A stretch of 64,000 nt of DNA, from positions 1 through 64,000 of the forward strand of contig CAZGOY010000003.1 in assembly GCA_964527565.1 (NCBI GenBank), in the 5' to 3' direction. Shown piece after piece: positions 1 to 8,662 of this stretch. Under the pieces are notes generated by a model, which was not told the origin of the DNA, did no database searches, and saw only the letters and a list, made by a program, of their open reading frames with translations. The position numbers and the translations under genes are program-made. This stretch comes from JAGXQV01 sp964527565 (lineage in GTDB: Bacteria; Pseudomonadota; Gammaproteobacteria; Burkholderiales; Sulfuricellaceae). Positions within the stretch are counted from its first letter, which is position 1; each line of letters begins with the position of its first letter.

Positions 1-34
1 TCACCGGGGAGCGATGAAATTGCACAGTGGGATG

Positions 35-88
35 TTTATGCAATATTCAGGCTAAAGACACGTGCAATTTATGAAACATTCGGGCTAA
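35..88. repeat. degenerate REPIN-type end, two tandem copies
   Basis: Two similar stretches (about 35-55 and 68-88) read like ATGAAAYATTCGGGCTAA. They resemble the right-hand terminus of the REPIN-like elements found intact at 15353-15490 and 17160-17300. The rest of the element is missing or lies outside the window. No gene is visible in the first 126 bases. Confidence 0.35.
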
Positions 89-126
89 CATTCGCCTCAC
101 TCCAAGAGAAAATTCGTCGTTTCCCC

Positions 127-1362
127 ATGCGTATCACGGATATTCGCAACTCAAGCACCTCGATTACCGCTGCGGGCTATGCCCTGCTGCTGGTTTACGG
201 CAGCCTGTATCCCTTCACCGGCTGGCATGGGCCGTTCGAAGGCGCGCTGGCTTTCCTGGGCGCGCCGTGGCCGCGTTATGTCACCCGTTCCGACATCATC
301 ACCAACATCCTGGTCTATCTGCCGCTCGGCGCTCTCCTCGCGCGCGCCCAGCGCCACCGGCTGCACCCGGCCCGGTCCTTTGCCGTGGCCGTGCTGGCGG
401 CGCTGCTCTTGAGCCTGATGCTGGAAGGCGTGCAAACCTTTTTGCCGGGGCGCGTGGCTTCGCGGCTGGACTGGTTGCTCAACGGGCTGGGTGCCGCGCT
501 GGGCGCATTGGCGGCGGCACTGGCGCAGTCGCGCTGGGCACCGCTTCGCGCTCTCCTGTCTTTGCGCGGGCGCTGGTTCCTGCCCGGACCCGTTGCCGAT
601 CTGTCGCTGCTGGCGCTGGGGATATGGACGCTGGCGCAGCTTATTCCGCTGCTGCTTTATCTCGACGCAGATAGTCTGCAAAGGGGGCTGTGGTCTCTGT
701 GGCGTGCCCTGGGGCAGCCCTCGCTGCTGCACTGGCAGTTGTTGACAGCCGATGCCCTGAGCATCGCCGGGCTGGGCCTGCTGGTCACGCTCCACGCGCG
801 CTCGGCCAGGAATTTGATGCCCTTATACATTGTCTTCATCACCGCCGTCCTGCTGTTGCGCGTGCCGGTGATGAGCTGGCGCCTGTCGCTGGAAAGCGGC
901 GCAGGCGCGTTGCTGGGGCTGGTCGTGGCAATGGCGTTTCTGCGCAGCCCCCGAGGCTTGCGTCTGGCTGCCGCCGCCGCGATGATCTTTCTCGGCTTCG
1001 CGCTGGCCAAGCTCGCGCCGGAATTCAGCCTGTGGTTCAAGCCGCCGCGCGAAGTCAACTGGATTCCTTTTGCGGGCAGGATGCACAGCCTGCACGGGTT
1101 TGCCGATATGCTCGGCGTGGTGTGGCCGTTCCTCGCCCTGGCGACGATGGCGCAAAACGCCGCGCCGTTTCGCGGACATGCCTGGCTTGGCGGGGGCATC
1201 GTGCTGACGGTGACGGCGGCGCTGGAACTGGCGCAGCAAGGCGCGCCGGGCTACCGCGCCGACATGACCAACGTGCTGCTGGCGCTGGCCGGATGGACGG
1301 CGCCATGGTGGTGGCAAAGGACCGCAACCAAAGAAGAAGACGGGCAGAATGTGTTGGCATAA
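127..1362 (+). CDS. VanZ-like family integral membrane protein
   Basis: Polytopic inner-membrane protein of 411 residues with about ten hydrophobic segments. Two VanZ-like halves are visible: an N-terminal one with the SDIITNILVYLPLGALLA stretch (residues about 55-72), and a C-terminal one ending in the ADMTNVLLALAGW motif. Each half repeats the 'D-N-hydrophobic-F/L-PLG' pattern of VanZ domains. VanZ proteins are linked to teicoplanin resistance in enterococci, but the role of proteobacterial homologues is unknown, so no substrate is assigned. The ATG at 127 has only a weak purine-rich stretch upstream. The gene stands alone ahead of a VapBC module. Confidence 0.75.
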   Translation: MRITDIRNSSTSITAAGYALLLVYGSLYPFTGWHGPFEGALAFLGAPWPRYVTRSDIITNILVYLPLGALLARAQRHRLHPARSFAVAVLAALLLSLMLEGVQTFLPGRVASRLDWLLNGLGAALGALAAALAQSRWAPLRALLSLRGRWFLPGPVADLSLLALGIWTLAQLIPLLLYLDADSLQRGLWSLWRALGQPSLLHWQLLTADALSIAGLGLLVTLHARSARNLMPLYIVFITAVLLLRVPVMSWRLSLESGAGALLGLVVAMAFLRSPRGLRLAAAAAMIFLGFALAKLAPEFSLWFKPPREVNWIPFAGRMHSLHGFADMLGVVWPFLALATMAQNAAPFRGHAWLGGGIVLTVTAALELAQQGAPGYRADMTNVLLALAGWTAPWWWQRTATKEEDGQNVLA

Positions 1363-1414
1363 GGTGCCTCGAAGTATATGATATGCAGAAATCTGCATGA
1401 ATTATGGAGTAGCC

Positions 1415-1675
1415 ATGAGGACGACACTGGATATTGATGATGGTTTGCTGATGCAAGCCAAGTCGTTTGCGGCCAAGGAACATACCAGCCTGACGCGCCT
1501 GATCGAGGAAAGCCTGTCATTGCGCTTGCGTGCAGCGCAAACCATCCGGCCAGACAAACTCCGCCCGGCTTTACCCGTCCATGTCGGCCGCGGCGGCCTG
1601 CAACCCGCCATACGGGATACCTTGAGCCAACGTGCGCTGTTCGACGCCGCCGACGAGGCGGGGCCGGCACGATGA
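1415..1675 (+). CDS. vapB: VapB-type antitoxin (ribbon-helix-helix)
   Basis: Antitoxin of 86 residues. The N-terminal MRTTLDIDD strand followed by a helix and a TRLIEESLSLRL helix is the usual ribbon-helix-helix DNA-binding fold. The C-terminal half, ending in the RALFDAADE stretch, would wrap the toxin. An in-frame ATG 18 bases upstream (1397) exists, but the start at 1415 gives the family's typical N-terminus. The stop overlaps the start of the PIN toxin by four bases (ATGA), a classical co-translated TA arrangement. The pair would repress its own promoter, by analogy with other VapBC modules. Confidence 0.85.
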   Translation: MRTTLDIDDGLLMQAKSFAAKEHTSLTRLIEESLSLRLRAAQTIRPDKLRPALPVHVGRGGLQPAIRDTLSQRALFDAADEAGPAR

Positions 1676-2106
1676 CCCCCGACGTCAATGTGCTGGTGGC
1701 GGCTTCCCGCCAGGATCATCCACATCATGAAACGGCGCGCGTCTGGCTGGAGTCGGCGCTGGTCAAGGGTGGCGAAGCGCAGCCATTGGCCATCCTGCCG
1801 ATGGTGGCAGCGGGCTTTTTACGCTTGGTGACACACCCCAATGTATTCATGGAGCCCACCCCGCTTGCCGCTGCGCTGGATTTTTTGCGCGCCATCCTGG
1901 ATTCGCAGGGCGTCTTCCAGCCTTCACTGAGCAACGAGTGGCCGGAATTCGAACGCTTGTGCGCGCAACATGATCTGATGGGGAATGCGATTCCCGATGC
2001 CTGGATTGCCGCTGCGGCACACCATCATCACCTGCACCTGGTGACCTTCGACAAAGGCTTTCGCAAATTGATGAAACCGAGCATGGTGACGGTATTGAAG
2101 GCATAG
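1672..2106 (+). CDS. vapC: VapC-type PIN-domain toxin
   Basis: PIN-domain ribonuclease toxin of 144 residues. Acidic active-site candidates are D4 (TPDVNVLVA), D109 (IPDAWIAA) and D127 (TFDKGF). The HPHHETARVWLE and FLRLVTHP signatures place it in the subgroup whose second acidic position is not obvious. The family cleaves RNA, often tRNA, in a Mg-dependent way. It is translationally coupled to the preceding VapB gene by a four-base overlap. All other expected motifs are present, so it looks intact. Confidence 0.85.
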   Translation: MTPDVNVLVAASRQDHPHHETARVWLESALVKGGEAQPLAILPMVAAGFLRLVTHPNVFMEPTPLAAALDFLRAILDSQGVFQPSLSNEWPEFERLCAQHDLMGNAIPDAWIAAAAHHHHLHLVTFDKGFRKLMKPSMVTVLKA

Positions 2107-2123
2107 CCGCACAGGAGAGGAAG

Positions 2124-2456
2124 ATGGAAAAAACCCTGGACGACCTCAAGCTGGCGCTGCGTGATTTCGCGCGCGCCCGCGACTGGGAGCCATTTCACAC
2201 CCCGAAAAACCTGGCGATGGCGCTGATTGTGGAAACCGCCGAACTGGTCGAGCATTTCCAGTGGCTGACGCCCGAGCAGAGCCGTCAACTGGATGCCACC
2301 ACACGCGAACAGGTGCGCCAGGAACTGGCCGACAATCTGATTTACTTGACGCGGCTGGCCGACATGCTGGACATCGACCTGCTCGACGCCGCTTTCCACA
2401 AGATGACGCTCAATGCCGTGAAATACCCGGCGAATCAAAAACCGGAAGCCGTCTAA
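2124..2456 (+). CDS. MazG-like nucleotide pyrophosphohydrolase
   Basis: Small all-alpha NTP pyrophosphohydrolase of 110 residues, of the MazG/RS21-C6 (dCTP pyrophosphatase) type. The metal-binding helix is seen as VETAELVEHFQWL (residues about 36-48), with the second acidic helix QELADNLIYLTRLADML (about 72-88). The family hydrolyses non-canonical or modified (d)NTPs to the monophosphate, cleaning the nucleotide pool. A good ribosome site (AGGAGAGG) precedes the ATG, 17 bases after the VapC stop, so it may be read through from the TA promoter. The exact substrate cannot be told from sequence. Confidence 0.8.
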   Translation: MEKTLDDLKLALRDFARARDWEPFHTPKNLAMALIVETAELVEHFQWLTPEQSRQLDATTREQVRQELADNLIYLTRLADMLDIDLLDAAFHKMTLNAVKYPANQKPEAV

Positions 2457-2463
2457 TAGGGTT

Positions 2464-2565
2464 CAGTCAAGCTGAAACGGTGGTACGTAGGAGCGACCTC
2501 CTGGTCGCGAATTCAGCGGTTCGCGACCAGGATCGCTCCTACATCACGTAGTTCTAACTTGACTG
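2464..2565. repeat. inverted-repeat element with CAGTCAAG ends (copy 1)
   Basis: A 102-base element. Its outer inverted ends are CAGTCAAGCTGAAAC (2464-2478) and GTTCTAACTTGACTG (2551-2565). The inner palindrome (2487-2542) is of the GTAGGAGCGACCTCCTGGTCGCGA type. It fills the gap between the stop codons of two convergent genes (7 bases from the MazG-like stop, 4 from the next). A related copy lies at 24008-24113, and the inner palindrome also occurs at 5376-5434. It could also act as a bidirectional transcription stop. Confidence 0.75.
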
Positions 2566-2569
2566 ACTG

Positions 2570-3241
2570 CTAAGGCGTATTTTCGGCCACAAACTGCGGG
2601 AAATACGCGGCATTAACGATGTAGGTGCCGTCGCAGTTGAAACTGGCGCGCACGATGCCTTGCGAGAGCGACACCGCCGCGTTGCGCAAATAATAGCCCT
2701 CGATGGCGCGCAGGCGGTTGAACGACTGCATGATCTTGCGGATGTCCTTTTTTGCCGGCGCTTGCCATTCCTCGCGCTGCTGGTCCATCAACGTGCGCCA
2801 GTGCTCCGGCAGATAGTCGCGTAGCACCCCGGTTTGCACCGAACGCCGCACCTGGTGAATGATCTTCATCTTCTTCTGGTACGGCACGCGCACGAAATGG
2901 CGTTCGGCATAGCCGGGCTGGATGATGGCCTCGGCATCGTGGATTTCGTAGTTGAAGGGATTGAAAACCGATTCGGTGCGTACTTCGCTGCTGTTGAAGC
3001 CAATGTAGACGCCGTAGCAGCCGCTTTTGCACAGCAGCCATTCGCAGGTTTCCAGCACCTCGTCGGCCTGCCGGTCGATGCGGCTTTCCTGGCGTGGGCG
3101 CAAGGACACGGTCTCGCGCAGGGAAGGGTCGCCGCGGATGCTGGTGAACAGCTTGCCCGGCGGCAGGCCGAATGCACCGACGATAGCTTCGTGAACTACG
3201 TCGAAATCGCGGTTGCCGGTAGCGGAAAGGCGGTCGTTCAC
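2570..3241 (-). CDS. conserved hypothetical protein downstream of ppk
   Basis: I do not recognise this 223-residue protein. It is predicted soluble, without signal peptide or membrane span. The middle carries an aromatic, cysteine-containing stretch (TCEWLLCKSGCYGVYIGFN) and the C-terminus a mixed alpha/beta pattern (FNRLRAIEGYYLRNAAVSLS, then a Cys-containing strand). The longest reading starts at a GTG (3241) without a clear ribosome site. It begins 31 bases after the ppk stop on the same strand and is probably co-transcribed with polyphosphate kinase; a functional link is inference only. Confidence 0.6.
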   Translation of the reverse strand: MNDRLSATGNRDFDVVHEAIVGAFGLPPGKLFTSIRGDPSLRETVSLRPRQESRIDRQADEVLETCEWLLCKSGCYGVYIGFNSSEVRTESVFNPFNYEIHDAEAIIQPGYAERHFVRVPYQKKMKIIHQVRRSVQTGVLRDYLPEHWRTLMDQQREEWQAPAKKDIRKIMQSFNRLRAIEGYYLRNAAVSLSQGIVRASFNCDGTYIVNAAYFPQFVAENTP

Positions 3242-3272
3242 GGCGCGCGGCGCTGGAAAAACGGGGATAAGG

Positions 3273-5351
3273 TCACAACACCGGCTTGGCCAGTTCCGCC
3301 AGCAGTTCCTGCTGGGCGCAGTGGTGCCGGGTGCCGCGGCGCGGGGGCTTGCGCTCGAATACCCCGCCGGCGTTCATGTCCCACGACTGGACGTTGTCGG
3401 AGAGGTAATACTCCAGTCCTTCCTTGATGACGCGCTTTTTCAACTTGGGGTCGAGTACCGGAAAACAGGTTTCGACGCGGCGGAAGAAGTTGCGTTGCAT
3501 CCAGTCGGCGCTGGACATGTACAGTGGTTGCTCGCCGTCGTTCCAGAAATAAAAGATGCGCGAATGTTCGAGGAAGCGCCCGATTACCGAGCGCACGCGG
3601 ATGTTTTCCGAAACGCCGGGTATACCGGGGCGCAGCGCGCACACGCCGCGCACCACCAGGTCGATCTTCACCCCGGCCTGCGAGGCTTCGTACAGCGCGC
3701 TGATGATCTGGGGTTCAAGCAGCGAATTCATCTTGGCGATGATGTGGGCTTTCTTGCCTGCCCTGGCATGCTCGGCCTCGCGCCGGATCATGTCCATCAT
3801 GCCGGGGTGCAGGCTGAAGGGAGATTGCAGCAGGTGGTTGAGCTTGCTGGCCTTGCCCAGCCCGGTGAGCTGGACGAAGATGTCGTTGACGTCGCTGCCG
3901 ATTTCGTCGTTGCAGGTAAACAGGCCGAAGTCGGTATACAGCTTGGCGGTGCGCGGATGGTAGTTGCCGGTGCCCAGGTGCACGTAGCGGCGCAGCTTGT
4001 CTTCCTCGCGGCGCACCACCAGCAGCATCTTGGCGTGGGTTTTGTAGCCCACCACGCCGTACACCACGTGGGCGCCCGCCTGCTCCAGGCGTTCCGCCCA
4101 GTTGATGTTGGCTTCCTCGTCAAAGCGCGCCATCAGTTCCACCACCACCGTTACCTCCTTGCCGTTGCGCGCCGCCTTGATGAGCGCCTCCATCAGCATG
4201 GAATCGGTGCTGGTGCGGTAAATGGTCTGGCGGATCGCCATCACGTCGGGGTCGGTTGCGGCCTGCTGCAGGAAGTCGATCACCGGGGTAAACGCCTGGT
4301 AGGGCTGGTGCAGCAGGATGTCGCCGTTGCGGATGGCCTGAAACATATCCTGCTGTTTGGCCAGTTCCTTGGGCATGCTGGGCAGGAAGGGGGCGAATTT
4401 GAGGTCGGAGCGGTCGACGCGGTCGGGAATCTGCATCAGGCGCACCAGGTTCACCGGGCCGTGGACGCGGTACAGGTCATCCTGGGTGAGGCCGAACTGT
4501 CCGAGCAGGAAAGTGGCCATTTCCGGCGAACAATTGTCCGCCACCTCCAGTCGCACCTCGTCGCCGTAATGGCGGTGCGACAGCTCGCCTTGCAGCGCGA
4601 GGCGCAGGTTTTTCATTTCCTCCTCATCGACGAACAGATTGCTGTTGCGCGTCACGCGGAACTGGTAGCAACCCTTGACGTGCATCCCGGAAAACAGTTC
4701 GCCGACGTGGGCGTGCAGGATGGAGGTCAGGAACACGAAACCGTATTCGCTGCCCGCCACTTCCTTGGGCAGGCGGATTACGCGCGGCAGCGAGCGTGGC
4801 GCTTGCACGATGGCGGTACCGGAATTGCGCCCGAAGGCGTCCTTACCCTCCAGTTCCACGGCGAAATTCAGACTCTTGTTGAGCACGCGCGGGAAGGGGT
4901 GCGCCGGGTCGAGCCCGATGGGGGTGAGTACCGGCATCAGTTCGTGGAAGAAATAGTTGCGGATCCACTCGCTCTGTTCCGGCGACCAGTGGTTGCGCCG
5001 CACGAAACGGATGCCTTCCTTGGCCAGGTCCGGCAGGATCACTTCGTTAAGGTGCTGGTACTGGCGCTCCACCAGCTTGTGCGCGGTCAGGCTCACTTCC
5101 TTGAAAGCCTGGCGTGCCGTCAGGCCGTCCGGGCCGGTGACGGTGTTGGGGTCGTACTTGATCTGCTCCTTCAGGCCGGCCACCCGCACCTCGAAAAACT
5201 CGTCCAGGTTGCTGCTGACGATACACAGGAACTTCAGGCGTTCCAGCAGCGGGTTGCGCTCATCTTCCGCCTGTTCCAGTACGCGCTGGTTAAAGGCGAG
5301 CAGGCCGAGTTCACGATTGATGAAATATTCGGGGGCGTCGAGATTGGGCAT
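3273..5351 (-). CDS. ppk: polyphosphate kinase 1
   Basis: Membrane-associated enzyme that reversibly polymerises ATP gamma-phosphate into inorganic polyphosphate. The 692-residue length is normal for PPK1. It opens with the INRELGLLAFNQRVLEQA motif of the N domain, followed by the head domain and two PLD-like catalytic domains. The two catalytic histidines are H439 (GYKTHAKMLL) and H596 (RFLEHSRIFYFWN), matching H435 and H592 of the E. coli enzyme. The VHLGTGNYHPRTAKLYTDFG block is also intact. It is followed by an unknown gene and preceded by a palindromic repeat separating it from yggX. Confidence 0.97.
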   Translation of the reverse strand: MPNLDAPEYFINRELGLLAFNQRVLEQAEDERNPLLERLKFLCIVSSNLDEFFEVRVAGLKEQIKYDPNTVTGPDGLTARQAFKEVSLTAHKLVERQYQHLNEVILPDLAKEGIRFVRRNHWSPEQSEWIRNYFFHELMPVLTPIGLDPAHPFPRVLNKSLNFAVELEGKDAFGRNSGTAIVQAPRSLPRVIRLPKEVAGSEYGFVFLTSILHAHVGELFSGMHVKGCYQFRVTRNSNLFVDEEEMKNLRLALQGELSHRHYGDEVRLEVADNCSPEMATFLLGQFGLTQDDLYRVHGPVNLVRLMQIPDRVDRSDLKFAPFLPSMPKELAKQQDMFQAIRNGDILLHQPYQAFTPVIDFLQQAATDPDVMAIRQTIYRTSTDSMLMEALIKAARNGKEVTVVVELMARFDEEANINWAERLEQAGAHVVYGVVGYKTHAKMLLVVRREEDKLRRYVHLGTGNYHPRTAKLYTDFGLFTCNDEIGSDVNDIFVQLTGLGKASKLNHLLQSPFSLHPGMMDMIRREAEHARAGKKAHIIAKMNSLLEPQIISALYEASQAGVKIDLVVRGVCALRPGIPGVSENIRVRSVIGRFLEHSRIFYFWNDGEQPLYMSSADWMQRNFFRRVETCFPVLDPKLKKRVIKEGLEYYLSDNVQSWDMNAGGVFERKPPRRGTRHHCAQQELLAELAKPVL

Positions 5352-5375
5352 GGTTATCCGTATAGCGAATGGTAG

Positions 5376-5434
5376 GTAGGAGCGACCTCCCGGTCGCGAA
5401 TTTCGGTAGTTCGCGACCGGGAGGTCGCTCCTAT
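5376..5434. repeat. GTAGGAGCGACC palindrome (copy 2)
   Basis: Near-perfect 59-base inverted repeat: GTAGGAGCGACCTCCCGGTCGCGA, a short loop, then its reverse complement. It is the same inner palindrome as at 2487-2542 and 24029-24090, but the CAGTCAAG outer ends are not clear here. It lies between the end of yggX and the start of ppk and could fold as a strong hairpin. Confidence 0.75.
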
Positions 5435-5465
5435 AGGGGATTATGGACGTTATCGATTATCCGGA

Positions 5466-5738
5466 TCAGTGTTTCGGCGGAACGTAGCCGGTAGCGGCAT
5501 CGGCGCCGCTGCCGAAAAAGTAGCCTTCCACCTGTTGCTGGAGGTACTGGCGCGCGCGCGGGTCGGCCATGGAGAGGCGGTTTTCATTGATCAGCATGGT
5601 CTGGTGGCGCAGCCAGCCGGCCCAGGCTTCCTTGGAAACGGTTTCGAAAATGCGCTTGCCGAGTTCGCCGGGATAGGGGGGAAAATCCAGCCCTTCGGCT
5701 TCGCGGCCCAATTTGATACAGTTGACGGTTCTGACCAT
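5466..5738 (-). CDS. yggX: Fe(2+)-trafficking / oxidative damage protection protein YggX
   Basis: Small cytoplasmic protein of 90 residues that helps protect Fe-S proteins and iron pools from oxidation. It matches the family end to end: conserved N-terminal Cys (C7 in TVNCIKLG), LDFPPYPGELGKRIFETV, SKEAWAGWL, and the QTMLINENRL motif. The E. coli protein has the same C7, order and length. It is transcribed alone or ahead of ppk, with a hairpin repeat between them. Confidence 0.95.
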   Translation of the reverse strand: MVRTVNCIKLGREAEGLDFPPYPGELGKRIFETVSKEAWAGWLRHQTMLINENRLSMADPRARQYLQQQVEGYFFGSGADAATGYVPPKH

Positions 5739-5789
5739 CGTGCGGTACTCCCTGTTCGTTACGGTTCAGGGCGATGATACCCAAAATCG

Positions 5790-6203
5790 TTAGGCCGCAC
5801 TACCGTTGCCGGTTTCCGCCCCGCCGCCGATGCACCGGACGGGCGACGGTGGGCGGAACGGCAATATCCGGGCAGAGGCCGAAGGCTGGGCGTCTGCCTT
5901 GACCAGCGCGAGGCGGGGCGGACCGTTGAGTCGTCCGTTCAGTTCGTCGAACGACTCCCACATCAGCCCGGACAGGCGCAAGCAGGCCTTGAGCGGGGCG
6001 CCGGCTTTCCTTCTTTCCAGTTCGATACGGTTTTGCAGCCCCCGCATGCGTCGCTGGTCGCTTTTGCACAGATGAATGGCTTTTTCCAGCAACTCCCGGC
6101 GGCGCTGGTCGAAGGCCTCTGGATCGGAACGGGCCAATCTCGCCCAGAAGTCGAAATCGAATCCTTCTTCAAGCAGGTAAACTGGTTTTTCCATTTCTTC
6201 CAT
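5790..6203 (-). CDS. DUF3135 family protein
   Basis: Small soluble protein of 137 residues. The core FDFDFWARLARSDPEAFDQR resembles DUF3135, a family of unknown function found in proteobacteria; the following helices are rich in Arg and Glu. The reading frame is open further upstream to 6305, but that would overlap the chemoreceptor gene. The ATG at 6203 has GGAG at good spacing and is chosen here. It follows the chemoreceptor gene by 23 bases on the same strand and is probably co-transcribed. No function is inferred. Confidence 0.7.
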   Translation of the reverse strand: MEEMEKPVYLLEEGFDFDFWARLARSDPEAFDQRRRELLEKAIHLCKSDQRRMRGLQNRIELERRKAGAPLKACLRLSGLMWESFDELNGRLNGPPRLALVKADAQPSASARILPFRPPSPVRCIGGGAETGNGSAA

Positions 6204-6226
6204 GGATTTCTCCGGCATACAAGAAA

Positions 6227-7888
6227 TTAACCGGCCACCCGGAAACGCTCGACCAGGCCGCGCAGGGTTTCCGCCGTATTGCTCAACGATTCGGTGGCTT
6301 TCCACGCCGCTTGCGCGGAGCCGGTGTTTTCCTCGATCAGCGCGGAAATTTTTTCCATGTTGCGCGCCACGTCCTCGCTGGCCACCGATTGCTGTTTCGC
6401 GGCAGCGGCGATGTGTTGCGCCATGTCGGTGACGTGGCCGCTGGTGGCGGTGATCTGGTCGAGATTTTTGCCGCTGGCCTTCATCAGGGTGATGCCTTCT
6501 TCCACTTCCTTGACGGCGAGGTTCATCGAGGACACGGCATTTGCGGTGGTGGACTGGATTTCGTTGACGGTGTGCGAAATGTCGGTGGTGCTGGAGGCGG
6601 TGCGCTCGGCCAGCTTGCGCACTTCGTCCGCCACCACCGCGAAGCCGCGCCCCTGTTCCCCGGCGCGTGCTGCTTCGATGGCGGCATTGAGCGCCAGCAG
6701 GTTGGTCTGCTCGGCGATGTCCTTGATGGTGTTGGTGATGTCGCCGATGCGCTGGATGGCCTGCGAGAGCTCGGCAATGGTACCGCTCGATGCCTGCACC
6801 GCTTCCACCACACGCGCGGTGGCATCCATGCTCTTGCCCATTTGCGCGATGCTGCTGCTGACGATGCCCTGCGACGCGACGGCCGCCTTGGCGGTGTTTT
6901 CCGCGCTGGAAGCCACCTCGGTCACGGACATGCTGACTTCCTCCATGGCCGAAGCCACTTCCTGCACGCGGTCATGCTGGGTTTCGGAGTGCTCCACCAC
7001 CTGAAACATTTCGGCGTTGAGCTTGCTGGAACTGCCCTGGATTTCCGCAGCTGCGTTGACGATGCGGCTGATGAGAGTGCGCAGTTGATCCTGCATGCTG
7101 GCCAGTGCGGCCATCAGCTGGCCGATTTCGTCGCGGCTGCTCAGTTCGACGTGCCCGGTCAGGTTGCCCTGGGAAATTTCCCTGAAATGGCCGATGGCCT
7201 CATGCAGCGGGTGCACGATGGAACGGATCAGCAGGGCGGCGGCGGCAATCGCCAGCATGACGCCCAACAGCGTGCCGCCGATGGCGACGTTGCGGATCAG
7301 CGCGTAGCGTTCCACCGACTTGGCGTAATCCGCCTTGGCAGTGTCCAGGGTCTTTTGCAGCAGCGCGTCGGCGTCGCCCACCGCCGTGCGATAAAGCGGG
7401 TTGATCTTGGTCAGGAGGATCTGGTTGGCGGCCGGATAGTCGCCGGCCAGTATCGCCTCGCGGGCGGCGACCAGCCCTTCGGCTACGAACTGCGCGCGCG
7501 ATGCGGCATATTTGCCGGCCAGGGTCTGTTCTTCCGGGGTCAGGGTGCGCGTCTTGTATTCCTCGACGATGGCGGTGATTTCGTCGCGGTTCTTGATGAT
7601 GGCGTCGGTGTGCATGGAGACCGGGTGGTCGTGCATGTCGACAAAAGGACTTCCCGGCTGGTGTTGCAAGGCCAGCATGACCTGCGCGCGGTTGTCGTTC
7701 ATCAGCAGCATGATGCGCCCGATCATCTTGGTCGGTTCCAGGCGGTTTTTGTAAGTATCTTCCAGCGCCGTGTTGGTCAGCACGATGCCGCCCAGCCCGA
7801 TGGCGCCGCCGCCGAGCATCATCACGATCATGAAGCCCATGATCAGGGACAGCTTGGCCCTGACGCTGATGTTGTTCATGAAGCCCAT
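6227..7888 (-). CDS. methyl-accepting chemotaxis protein
   Basis: Transmembrane chemoreceptor of 553 residues. TM1 spans about residues 12-33. A periplasmic four-helix-bundle-like sensor domain runs to about residue 190 and contains a His-rich stretch (VDMHDHPVSMH). TM2 (about 200-220) is followed by HAMP and the cytoplasmic signalling domain. The hairpin tip EQTNLLALNAAIEAARAG, where CheA and CheW bind, is intact, as are flanking methylation helices. The ligand is unknown. A GGAGG ribosome site precedes the ATG. No chemotaxis genes are nearby, so it feeds a distant array. Confidence 0.93.
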   Translation of the reverse strand: MGFMNNISVRAKLSLIMGFMIVMMLGGGAIGLGGIVLTNTALEDTYKNRLEPTKMIGRIMLLMNDNRAQVMLALQHQPGSPFVDMHDHPVSMHTDAIIKNRDEITAIVEEYKTRTLTPEEQTLAGKYAASRAQFVAEGLVAAREAILAGDYPAANQILLTKINPLYRTAVGDADALLQKTLDTAKADYAKSVERYALIRNVAIGGTLLGVMLAIAAAALLIRSIVHPLHEAIGHFREISQGNLTGHVELSSRDEIGQLMAALASMQDQLRTLISRIVNAAAEIQGSSSKLNAEMFQVVEHSETQHDRVQEVASAMEEVSMSVTEVASSAENTAKAAVASQGIVSSSIAQMGKSMDATARVVEAVQASSGTIAELSQAIQRIGDITNTIKDIAEQTNLLALNAAIEAARAGEQGRGFAVVADEVRKLAERTASSTTDISHTVNEIQSTTANAVSSMNLAVKEVEEGITLMKASGKNLDQITATSGHVTDMAQHIAAAAKQQSVASEDVARNMEKISALIEENTGSAQAAWKATESLSNTAETLRGLVERFRVAG

Positions 7889-8393
7889 TTCCGTTTCCTC
7901 CAGTTTGTTATTACGGGGTTATTCTGTTTTTTGCTTTGATTCATGCCGCCCTGAACGCTGGGCGGGCGGCCAAGGAATTTCACAAAAGCCGAAATTCAAG
8001 GCGGGGGGTGCGGGGGATAAGTTGCGCAACATGAGCAATTCAAGGCCGCCAAAAGTCATTTGAAGTCAACCGCAACAACACGGACGCGATTTCCAACTCC
8101 CGGCAATTCCTCGGTCATGGAGCGGTGCCCTTTAGACTGGAATTTTGTGCCTCCGTCTTTCGAACGGAGTGACCATTTTACAGGACGGCCATTTCCTAGG
8201 GTTTTTCCTAACTGCGGACGAGGAAGATGGCTCGCAGGACTATATAGCAAAACGCGGGCAATTCACAAGCCCGGAAAGGGGGCAAATGTCAGAAAGTTGC
8301 GACATTTTGCATATTCCTACAGCAACACCCGCTCGATGCCGCCGTTGCGCGGTGTAGTATCGCGCTGTTATCCGATTGTACGTGGAGGTTGCC
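7889..8393. other. 505-base gap: chemoreceptor upstream region plus decayed DNA
   Basis: No convincing gene is seen here. The first ~100 bases form the upstream region of the chemoreceptor, including its GGAGG site and a GCCGCCC/GGGCGGC hairpin (about 7945-7970). Around 8200-8235 there is an inverted motif of the TCCTAGG-TTTTT-CCTA kind, which could be an operator. The right end (8306-8347) is a duplicated copy of the end of the oxidoreductase gene at 8784. Confidence 0.5.
8306..8347. repeat. 42-base duplicated 3' end of the FAD oxidoreductase gene (copy A)
   Basis: These 42 bases match 8773-8814 at 40 positions. The copy at 8773-8814 contains the stop codon and last codons of the FAD/Fe-S oxidoreductase (minus strand). 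The two copies bracket the DUF433 antitoxin gene, the stub of its toxin and a REPIN-like element. Confidence 0.85.
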
Positions 8394-8600
8394 ATGCGTT
8401 CCGCCGTCGTGAAAGTTACCCCCGATATTCTGGGAGGAACCCCGTGTTTCGCCGACACGCGTGTGCCGATCAAGATTCTGTTCGACTATCTGGAAAACGG
8501 AGAGAACCTGGATACCTTCCTCGACGAATTTCCTAGCGTGAAGCGCGAACAGGCCGTGGCACTGCTCGAAGAAAGCCGCCAGGCATTACTCGCGGCATGA
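8394..8600 (+). CDS. DUF433 antitoxin
   Basis: Protein of 68 residues with the DUF433 pattern TPDILGGTPCFADTRVPIKILFDYL and a terminal helix that includes EQAVALLEESR. DUF433 proteins are winged-helix-like antitoxins usually paired with a DUF5615 PIN-like toxin. The ATG at 8394 has a GGAGG ribosome site; a start 18 bases upstream is also open. The stop overlaps the ATG of a toxin stub (ATGA at 8597-8600) that has been cut off by a REPIN-like insertion, so this antitoxin is now without a working partner. Confidence 0.8.
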   Translation: MRSAVVKVTPDILGGTPCFADTRVPIKILFDYLENGENLDTFLDEFPSVKREQAVALLEESRQALLAA

Positions 8601-8662
8601 AAAGGGTTCTGCTCGACGAGTCGGTGCCTGGATATTTCATAAAAAAACACCAAATCCCGTAG
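8597..8662 (+). pseudogene. DUF5615-type toxin gene truncated by a REPIN-like element
   Basis: Starting at the ATG that overlaps the DUF433 stop, the frame reads MKRVLLDESVPG, the canonical N-terminus of DUF5615 PIN-like toxins (first acidic residues in LLDE). From 8627 the sequence becomes the end of a repeat element, and the frame reaches a TAG at 8660-8662 after 21 residues. None of the remaining ~90 toxin codons are found on the far side. The truncation would inactivate the toxin. Confidence 0.75.

Noticed and set aside
3213..5375. Long plus-strand open frame opposite ppk
   Set aside because: Antisense shadow; ppk on the minus strand has both catalytic histidines and full family length.
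8060..8536. Plus-strand frame in the gap before the DUF433 gene
   Set aside because: No ribosome site or recognisable domain, and it runs through the duplicated gene end and out of frame over the DUF433 start.
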